Shown here: positions 35,793 to 42,392 of the stretch, in pieces
Layout: every line of letters starts with the position of its first letter
Position numbering within the stretch: position 1 is the first letter of the stretch
NCBI GenBank assembly: GCA_030057655.1
Contig: JASGUQ010000002.1
Location: 1-64,000 of the forward strand
DNA from: Bacillota bacterium
GTDB lineage: Bacteria; Bacillota; Clostridia; Christensenellales; Aristaeellaceae
Direction: 5' to 3'
DNA: 64,000 nucleotides
Program-made: the position numbers and the translations under genes
Notes under the pieces: model-generated
Databases searched by the model: none
What the model saw: only the letters and a program-made list of their open reading frames with translations
What the model was told of the DNA's origin: nothing

Positions 35793-36729
35793 GTTTCTTC
35801 ACCGTCCCATACACACGTCTGCTGGTCATTTTGTCGATCAGCGGGGTAGCAATGTTCATCAGAAGGATCGCGTAGGTCACGCCCTCCGGATAGGCTTTGG
35901 TCATGCGAATGACTGTCACCAGGATGCCGCAGCCAACAGCGAAAATGATCTGTCCGATGGTCAGCATGGGGTTGGTCACATAGTCTGTCGCCATGAATAC
36001 AGCACCAAACAGCAAACCGCCGGAAAGCACAGCCTTTAGCGGATCGCCGCCAAGCAGCCAGGTCATCAGGGCTACGGTGCCAACAAAGATGACAGGAATG
36101 TGCCATTTAATGGTGCCGACAAACAGCATGTACAGAAAGCCGATCAGGATGGCGATTTTACAAACTTCACCGATGGTGCCGGGGATGTTGCCCATGAGCA
36201 GGTCATAAACCTCATATCCTTGAGGACGAAGCAGCGCGGTCGCGGAGGACACCGCGTCAGGGCCCGCAGGAACGGCGCTGGTAATCCCCAAAACACGCGT
36301 CGGCATGAAATATACGCTCATTCTGGCAGGCCAGGAAGCCAGCAGCACGCCGCGCGCGAGGAGGGCCGGATTCAGGAAATTGTGCCCGATCCCGCCGAAC
36401 AGTTCCTTCACAATGATGATGGCAAAGGCACTGCCGACCGCAGGCAGCCACAGCGGCGCTTCAGCAGGGAGGTTCAATCCAAGAATCAAACCAGTCACCA
36501 CGGCTGACAGATCCATGATACGAACCGGGCGTTTGGCCAGTTTTTGAAAAATGTACTCACAGATCACAGCGGACGCGACCGCTACGGCCAAGACCCAGGC
36601 AGCCTTGGATCCGAACAGGTAGATACCCGCAGCAGTGGTCGGCACCAACGCGATGATGACATCCAGCATCAGCGTTTGGGTGCTTTCCCTGTGCAGGTAA
36701 TGAGGACCGGTGGAAAGACGCAGGTTCAT
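35785..36729 (-). CDS. rnfD: Rnf complex subunit RnfD (FMN-binding membrane subunit)
   Basis: A 314-residue membrane protein with about nine helices. The region GPDAVSSATALL holds the Thr expected to carry covalent FMN in RnfD, and GHNFLNPALLARGVLLASWP is a family hallmark. It is thought to take part in coupling electron flow to ion pumping. GAGGGGGG precedes the ATG, five bases after the rnfC stop. Confidence 0.95.
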   Translation of the reverse strand: MNLRLSTGPHYLHRESTQTLMLDVIIALVPTTAAGIYLFGSKAAWVLAVAVASAVICEYIFQKLAKRPVRIMDLSAVVTGLILGLNLPAEAPLWLPAVGSAFAIIIVKELFGGIGHNFLNPALLARGVLLASWPARMSVYFMPTRVLGITSAVPAGPDAVSSATALLRPQGYEVYDLLMGNIPGTIGEVCKIAILIGFLYMLFVGTIKWHIPVIFVGTVALMTWLLGGDPLKAVLSGGLLFGAVFMATDYVTNPMLTIGQIIFAVGCGILVTVIRMTKAYPEGVTYAILLMNIATPLIDKMTSRRVYGTVKKHA

Positions 36730-36733
36730 CCTG

Positions 36734-38050
36734 TTATACCCCCCTCGCTGTAATTTTATCTTTTGCTTCCTTAAAGCTGGCGCTCAATTCCAGCTTCGCC
36801 GGGCATACATAAGAGCAGGCTCCACAGGCACAGCATTCCATTATATAGCGTTTTTTTGCGCCCGCCAAGTCGCCTGCGTCACACAATTCTTTGAGCTTCT
36901 GAGGATTGAGCATGATGGGGCAGGCATCGATGCAGCGCCCGCAGCGGATGCATCCGGTCGGCGACTTGACGACGGAATCCTTTTTGTTCAGCACCACAAT
37001 GCCATTGTTTGCTTTTGAAATACAAACATCGGTGTTGGGCGCGGCGATGCCGGTCATGCTTCCGCCTGCAAATATTTTCCCGGGCTCTTCCGTAAAGCCG
37101 CCGGCAAAGTCGATCGCGTCCTGGAAGCTGGTCCCAATCCTGACTTTAAGATTTGAAGGTTCTTTCACACAGCCTGTCACTGTGGTGATGCGCTTGACCA
37201 GTGGCTTGCCTTCCATTATCGCGTCAGCGACCGCAGCCGCAGTGCCGACATTGAAAACAGCAACGCCGCAGTCACAGGGAAGACCGCCTGAAGGCACTTC
37301 ACGCTTTGTGACCGCCTTGATCAGGTTTTTCTCACTGCCCTGGGGATACTTGGTCTTCAAAACCACAACCGAAACGCCTTCACGACCGGAAGCGGCGTCT
37401 GTCATGGTTTTAACCGCATCCATCTTGTTGTCTTCAATCGCAATGACGCCTGTTTTAACATTCATCGCGCGCATGATGGCGCGCGTGCCGTTCACGATGC
37501 GCTCCGGTTCCTCAAGCATCAGCTGATGGTCGGCCGTCAGGAAGGTTTCGCATTCCGAACCATTGATGATGATGGTGTCGATCTTCTTGTCATCAGCCGG
37601 AGACATCTTGACATGGGTGGGGAAACAGGCTCCGCCCAGCCCGCAGATACCGGCATCCTTCACCTGCTGAATGATTTTATCTGCCGGCACGGTCTCCACA
37701 TCCCCCAGGGGATGAAGCTCCACCCATTCGTCCTGGCCGTCGCTGGTGATCTCTATGATCGCAGAAGCTTTTTTACCCAGCATCTGGCGGTTTGTGACGG
37801 CTGTTACCGCTCCAGAGATGCTGGCATGAACCGGAATGCCTAAATTGCCCACCGCCGTCGCGATGACCTGGCCCACCTTCACCTGATCGCCCTTTTTAAC
37901 AATGGGTTGAGAGGGGGCGCCGACATGCATGTCAACCTGGATGGCCACCTTTTCAGGAACCAGCTCCTTAATGGGCTTGTGCATGCTTTTGTCCTTGCCT
38001 TCGTGCAGCTCCTTCAGCGGATGGATGCCGCCTTTGAAACTCAATCTCAT
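36734..38050 (-). CDS. rnfC: Rnf complex subunit RnfC (NADH site)
   Basis: A 438-residue cytoplasmic peripheral subunit. It begins with the GGIHPL motif, includes a biotinyl/lipoyl-like N-terminal fold, a GLGGACFPTHVKMSP FMN/NADH-binding region, and two C-terminal 4Fe-4S motifs (CIRCGRCIDACP and CCACGACSYVCP). RnfC passes electrons to NAD+. It starts 46 bases after the end of the enlarged rnfG gene. Confidence 0.96.
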   Translation of the reverse strand: MRLSFKGGIHPLKELHEGKDKSMHKPIKELVPEKVAIQVDMHVGAPSQPIVKKGDQVKVGQVIATAVGNLGIPVHASISGAVTAVTNRQMLGKKASAIIEITSDGQDEWVELHPLGDVETVPADKIIQQVKDAGICGLGGACFPTHVKMSPADDKKIDTIIINGSECETFLTADHQLMLEEPERIVNGTRAIMRAMNVKTGVIAIEDNKMDAVKTMTDAASGREGVSVVVLKTKYPQGSEKNLIKAVTKREVPSGGLPCDCGVAVFNVGTAAAVADAIMEGKPLVKRITTVTGCVKEPSNLKVRIGTSFQDAIDFAGGFTEEPGKIFAGGSMTGIAAPNTDVCISKANNGIVVLNKKDSVVKSPTGCIRCGRCIDACPIMLNPQKLKELCDAGDLAGAKKRYIMECCACGACSYVCPAKLELSASFKEAKDKITARGV

Positions 38051-38096
38051 GCTTGTTCTGCCTGCCTTTCTTTTACAAATACGGATTCAGTCCGGT

Positions 38097-40400
38097 TTAT
38101 TGCTGGGAAGCTTCTTTAAATTGTTGGGTATAAAGTTCATTGATGGCATCCAGCACCGCGTTGGTTGTCAGGGTCGCCCCGGTGATACCGTCAACGGTAT
38201 TCTCGCTGGCATCTTCATCCGCTTTCTTCGCGCTGAGCGGCGGAAGTTTGCCAATAAACTGCTCGGCGAATGCCGGTTCCAGCGCGGCCTCGCCAAAGCC
38301 CTTGGTCTCAGCGAACTTGTCATCCCCAATCTTTAAGAAGCTGATGGCTCCCTTTTCGTCAAAGGTCAGGGTAACGGCGACAGGCCCAGCAAAACCTTGC
38401 TTGGCATTCACCAGCGCGTCTTCAGGAACCGCGCTCTCTTCCTTCTCAGGTTCTGCGGTCGGCTCAACTGCCGCGGGTTCTTCTTCAACCGGGAACTGCT
38501 GTACATAGACTTCATTGATGGCGTCCAGCACCGCGTTGGTCGTCAGGGTCGCCCCGGTGATGCCGTCAACGGTGTTCTCGCCGGCATCTTCATCCGCTTT
38601 CTTCGCGCTGAGCGGCGGTACCTTGCCGATAAACTGCTCGGCGAATGCAGGTTCCAGCGCGGCCTCGCCAAAGCCCTTGGTCTCAGCGAACTTGTCGTCC
38701 CCGATCTTTAAGAAGCTGATGGCTCCCTTTTCGTCAAAGGTCAGGGTGACGGCGACAGGCCCAGCAAAACCTTGCTTGGCATTCACCAGCGCGTCTTCAG
38801 GAACCGCGCTCTCTTCCTTCTCAGGTTCTGCGGTCGGCTCAACTGCCTCAGGTTCTTCTTCAACCGGGAACTGCTGTACATAGACTTCATTGATCGCGTC
38901 CAGCACCGCGTTGGTCGTCAGGGTCGCCCCGCTGATGCCGTCAACGGTGTTCTCGCTGGCATCTTCATCCGCTTTCTTCGCGCTGAGCGGCGGAAGCTTG
39001 CCGATAAACTGCTCGGCAAAAGCCGGTTCCAGCGCGGCCTCGCCAAAGCCCTTGGTCTCAGCGAACTTGTCATCCCCAATCTTTAAGAAGCTGATGGCTC
39101 CCTTCTCATCAAAGGTCAGGGTGACGGCGACAGGCCCCGCAAAACCTTGCTTGGCATTCACCAGCGCGTCTTCAGGAACCGCGCTCTCTTCCTTCTCAGG
39201 TTCTGGCGTCGGCTCAACTGCCGCGGGTTCTTCTTCAACATTCTCGCCTACAATGTTTCCGGATTCAACCGCGCTGTTAATGGCTGCGATCACAGCTTTG
39301 GAGGTCATGGTGGCGCCGGAAATGGCGTCGATGTCCTCAAGCTTCACGGGGACTGCTTTTCCAATGAACTGCGCAGCAAAGCCGGGGTCAATCGCGGCGG
39401 CGCCGTAACCATCGGTTTCCGCGAACCTGTCATCACCGATTTTCAGCGCGGTAATGGTCTTGTCTTCTTTTACAGTAACCAAAACAGCGACAGGGCCCGC
39501 AAAGCCGTCCGCTTCGCCCTGATACGTTATTCCTTCAGGCAGAACAACATTTTTATCTTCATAGGCTTTATTCGCCGCTTCGATCACCGCTTTGGTGGTC
39601 ATGGTGGCGCCGGAAATCCCGTCCACGCTTTCCAGGGTCAAGGGGAAGGTCTTGCCAATGAACTGCTTGCCGAAATCAGGCTCAAGCGCTTGGGCGCCAT
39701 ATCCGTCTGTCTCAGCAAAGCGCTCATCCTCAACGACTTTCAGCCCAGAAATGGTCCCGTCATCCTTGACAGTCACCACCACAACGACAGGGCCTGCAAA
39801 GCCGTTCGCTTCGCCTGTATACGGCGTTCCTTCGGCAACAGCATCCGCACCCGCGTCAGGATTTAAGTATAGATTGACTTCTTTTGCGACCGCGTTGACC
39901 GCTGCCAGCACCGCATTGCTTGTACGGGTAGCGGCAGTGATGGCATCAATTTCGTTATTTTTTGCAGGATCGCCCAAACGAACAGGGCTCATTTTTCCCG
40001 CGAACTGAGAAGTAAAGTCGTCTTCCAAGGCCTTGGCGCCAAGGCCGGGGGTTTCAGAAAAGCTCATGCCGCCGACGTTGATGCCGGTCACTGTTCCATC
40101 CGCTTTTACACCGGTAATGACCTCAACCGGGCCGCCATAGCCTTTGCTCACAGACTTGCCAACATAGCCAAGCGTTTCGCCAGACTCATCTTTGGCGACA
40201 AACAGAAGGTTTCCGTCTTCCAGTTCAATTTTCTCAAACTGAACTGCGCCCGGCATGACCTTGAGTTTGGCTTTTTCCTCATTGATCAGCGCCTGCTCCT
40301 CGATGGGATTCTTGGTCATCTCATTAACAAAAGCCAAACCAAGTCCGGCGACAATTGTAATGACACCAAGCACGATCCAAGCGGAAATACGGTTTTTCAT
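38097..40400 (-). CDS. rnfG: hexa-FMN-domain RnfG-like protein
   Basis: A 767-residue protein; ordinary RnfG is about 200. One N-terminal membrane helix (residues 6-25) anchors a chain of six FMN_bind-type domains. Domain 1 (about 60-175) is RnfG-like, with T-A-A-T at 155-158. Domains 2 and 3 (about 195-285, 290-380) have S-G-A-T with Thr266 and Thr364. Domains 4-6 (390-514, 515-639, 640-764) are nearly identical 125-residue copies with Thr493, 618 and 743 in GATLTT. Each of 4-6 begins with a Pro/Glu-rich linker. Covalent FMN on these threonines is known for the family. ATG 40400 has GGAGG ten bases upstream; the longer frame was rejected. It precedes rnfC, an unusual order. Up to six flavins could be carried outside the membrane. 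Confidence 0.9.
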   Translation of the reverse strand: MKNRISAWIVLGVITIVAGLGLAFVNEMTKNPIEEQALINEEKAKLKVMPGAVQFEKIELEDGNLLFVAKDESGETLGYVGKSVSKGYGGPVEVITGVKADGTVTGINVGGMSFSETPGLGAKALEDDFTSQFAGKMSPVRLGDPAKNNEIDAITAATRTSNAVLAAVNAVAKEVNLYLNPDAGADAVAEGTPYTGEANGFAGPVVVVVTVKDDGTISGLKVVEDERFAETDGYGAQALEPDFGKQFIGKTFPLTLESVDGISGATMTTKAVIEAANKAYEDKNVVLPEGITYQGEADGFAGPVAVLVTVKEDKTITALKIGDDRFAETDGYGAAAIDPGFAAQFIGKAVPVKLEDIDAISGATMTSKAVIAAINSAVESGNIVGENVEEEPAAVEPTPEPEKEESAVPEDALVNAKQGFAGPVAVTLTFDEKGAISFLKIGDDKFAETKGFGEAALEPAFAEQFIGKLPPLSAKKADEDASENTVDGISGATLTTNAVLDAINEVYVQQFPVEEEPEAVEPTAEPEKEESAVPEDALVNAKQGFAGPVAVTLTFDEKGAISFLKIGDDKFAETKGFGEAALEPAFAEQFIGKVPPLSAKKADEDAGENTVDGITGATLTTNAVLDAINEVYVQQFPVEEEPAAVEPTAEPEKEESAVPEDALVNAKQGFAGPVAVTLTFDEKGAISFLKIGDDKFAETKGFGEAALEPAFAEQFIGKLPPLSAKKADEDASENTVDGITGATLTTNAVLDAINELYTQQFKEASQQ
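38109..39233 (-). repeat. three tandem 375-bp near-identical repeats inside rnfG
   Basis: Copies at 38859-39233, 38484-38858 and 38109-38483, each exactly 375 bases (125 codons) in phase with the reading frame. By eye, copies differ at only a few percent of positions, including silent changes. Each unit encodes a Pro/Glu linker and one FMN_bind domain. Confidence 0.93.
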
Positions 40401-40425
40401 GCAGTCCAAACCTCCATTGTTGCTG

Positions 40426-41037
40426 TTATTGTTGATCGCATTGTGCAAAATGTTCCATCAGTTTTTCATCAACCGGCCTTCCAAGCATCTCTTCAGCCAA
40501 AGCATAGTCTTTTTTTGACAGGGCGTTTCTGATGGCGGTGCTGGAAATCAGTTCTCCTGATCCGGTTTTCACCGGGGCAATGACCTGAAGTCCAATCTTG
40601 TTTTGCTCGCATAATCGGCCAAGTTTTTCTACATCCGTATCGCCTCGATAGCCAAAACGATGATTGAAACCGACCACGATGCTCTTCGCGTTGAGTTTGC
40701 CTAAGAGGATCTCATAGAAAAACTGTTCTCCGCTCTCATGCTGCATCTCCTTGGTGAACCGGCTCACAGCAACATGCTGTACGCCGGATTTTTCAAACAA
40801 GCGCAGCCGTTCCTGCAAATTGGTCAGTTCCATTTGGCGCTGGAAAGGATAGAGGACATAAAAAGGTTCCGGGCTGTAAGTATGAACCAGCGTCTCATAA
40901 CCAGACTTTTTTGCCAGCTCAATCGCCGCATTGATAAGCCGCAGGTGGCCAAGATGAACGCCGTCAAATACGCCAAGGCATACAACCATGGGCGTCTTCA
41001 GCCCATCTTCCAGATCCTGTACCTGATAGACCCTCAT
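40426..41037 (-). CDS. stand-alone FAD synthetase (RibF N-terminal domain only)
   Basis: A 203-residue nucleotidyltransferase matching the FMN adenylyltransferase half of bifunctional RibF: LGVFDGVHLGHLRLI with the H-x-G-H motif at 28-31, VVGFNHRFGYRGD, and SSTAIRNAL at about 165-173. The riboflavin kinase half, about 110-120 residues beginning around LGRP, is absent; the frame stops shortly after LGRPVDEKL. It would turn FMN into FAD but could not make FMN from riboflavin. It is the first gene of the rnf operon, 25 bases before rnfG, and FAD is the donor used to attach FMN to Rnf subunits. Confidence 0.85.
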   Translation of the reverse strand: MRVYQVQDLEDGLKTPMVVCLGVFDGVHLGHLRLINAAIELAKKSGYETLVHTYSPEPFYVLYPFQRQMELTNLQERLRLFEKSGVQHVAVSRFTKEMQHESGEQFFYEILLGKLNAKSIVVGFNHRFGYRGDTDVEKLGRLCEQNKIGLQVIAPVKTGSGELISSTAIRNALSKKDYALAEEMLGRPVDEKLMEHFAQCDQQ

Positions 41038-41079
41038 AAAACCTGCCTATCCTAATACGTCAGTCTTTAAATATGCATG

Positions 41080-41108
41080 ATACTACCATCAAGCATGAAA
41101 TTTGTCAA
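41080..41108 (-). promoter_or_regulatory. promoter of the rnf operon
   Basis: Minus strand TTGACA (41108-41103), 17 bases, TAGTAT (41085-41080). It lies about 42 bases before the FAD-synthetase gene and has a consensus -35 hexamer. Confidence 0.72.
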
Positions 41109-41136
41109 TTTAATTACTGCAGAATGGGTATATAAT
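41109..41136 (+). promoter_or_regulatory. divergent promoter for the membrane glycosyltransferase-like gene
   Basis: TTTAAT (41109-41114), 16 bases, TATAAT (41131-41136). The -35 box abuts that of the divergent rnf promoter, so one bound regulator could affect both. Confidence 0.45.
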
Positions 41137-41196
41137 TTTTAGTGTGTTGAGGTAACGCGGGTTGCCTTTGTGCGTCTTTAAACAAGGAGGAAAAGC

Positions 41197-42384
41197 GTGA
41201 AAACAAGAGAAAAATGGCTGTCATATCTTCTTTTGTTGATTGCTTTTGTCATTCTCACCGGTTTTTTGTTCATTAAGACCGGAACCGATCCCCTAAAACC
41301 AAGCCCCTACAACACCTACACCTTGCAGGCCCTGGCTTGGCGCGACGGTAGAGCCTGGCTGAATGAAGATATACCGCACCTGGAATTGGCCATCTATCAG
41401 GGCAAATACTTTGTCAGCTTTCCTCCAGTCCCAAGCGTCCCTGTTTATTTTTTGTCTTTTATTTTTGGAAGCGAGGTGCCGGACGGGCTTTTGGTTCTTT
41501 TCTACGCTTTCGTATCGCTGATCACGTTTTTCAGGATTTTGATCCGGCACGGTTTTCCCCCTCTTTCATCGGCTCTGTACGCGTTTCTGATCTTGTTCGC
41601 TTCCTCTTTTCTGCCGCTTGTTCTTTCCGGAGCCGTCTGGTACCAGGCGCAGGTGATGGCCATGATGCTGACCCTGTTGTCCATTGACTTCATTAACAGG
41701 GACAGGACCACTCCGGGCCTTTTGTTCTACGCGCTGGCCGTGGGCTGCCGGCCCTTTAACGCCTTGTATGGACCATTGCTGCTGATTTTGTATATCAGAT
41801 CCCGCCTGAAAGATCATTTAAGTCTGAAGCTCACGCTGAAGCGTCTGCTTCCGGGCGTTTTGATCGGGCTCGTTGTTGCCGTCCTCTATGCCTGGTACAA
41901 TTGTATTCGCTTTAACAATCCTTTGGAATTCGGGCATAACCATCTGCCGGAGTTTTCCTTTCAGGGCGGAACACAGTTTTCCCTCAGCCATGTCATCAAA
42001 AATGTTAAAACCTTTGTTTTAGGTCTGCCGTTTGAAAGAACAGATGCGGGACTTCGCCTGAAAGCCTTTGGCTTTTCCTTGCTGATAGCAAACCCGGCGC
42101 TTTTGCTGATGCTTGTCAGCGCCGTCAATCTCTTGGTCAGGAAACAGCTCACCACCAATCATCTGCTGGTCTTGGCGTTCTTCTTCCTGCATTTATTCCT
42201 TCTGTTGACCCACCGTACTTTTGGCGGGTATCAATACGGCGCGCGGTACGCTACGGATCTTTTGCCCTACGCCGTACTTTTCCTGATCTCAGGTAAGCCT
42301 GAAAAGATTCACATTGCCAAGGCTGCCGTACTGTTTCTGGGCCTTGCCCTCGCGGTGTACGGCAGCCTTGTGATCCATTTATAA
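41197..42384 (+). CDS. polytopic membrane protein, GT-C glycosyltransferase-like
   Basis: A 395-residue protein with about nine to ten hydrophobic helices and a long extracytoplasmic loop between the first two (residues 32-75), with D/E residues including RDGRAWLNEDIPHLELA, a layout seen in GT-C and PMT-like glycosyltransferases. No exact family motif was recognised. GTG 41197 follows AAGGAGG. It stands alone on the plus strand and converges on ftsK with only eight bases between stops. Confidence 0.65.
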   Translation: MKTREKWLSYLLLLIAFVILTGFLFIKTGTDPLKPSPYNTYTLQALAWRDGRAWLNEDIPHLELAIYQGKYFVSFPPVPSVPVYFLSFIFGSEVPDGLLVLFYAFVSLITFFRILIRHGFPPLSSALYAFLILFASSFLPLVLSGAVWYQAQVMAMMLTLLSIDFINRDRTTPGLLFYALAVGCRPFNALYGPLLLILYIRSRLKDHLSLKLTLKRLLPGVLIGLVVAVLYAWYNCIRFNNPLEFGHNHLPEFSFQGGTQFSLSHVIKNVKTFVLGLPFERTDAGLRLKAFGFSLLIANPALLLMLVSAVNLLVRKQLTTNHLLVLAFFFLHLFLLLTHRTFGGYQYGARYATDLLPYAVLFLISGKPEKIHIAKAAVLFLGLALAVYGSLVIHL

Positions 42385-42392
42385 AGATAAAA

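Noticed and set aside
38109..39233. Repeat array considered as CRISPR or mobile repeat
   Set aside because: Units are 375 bases, contiguous, coding and in frame, with no spacers.
38140..39408. Plus-strand open frames of 104-172 residues repeating three times
   Set aside because: They are antisense shadows of the tandem FMN domains; the minus-strand frame has recognised motifs, signal anchor and ribosome site.
40401..40448. Longer N-terminus for the RnfG-like protein
   Set aside because: The extra 16 codons are Asn-rich, cover the ribosome binding site of ATG 40400, and precede a normal membrane anchor.
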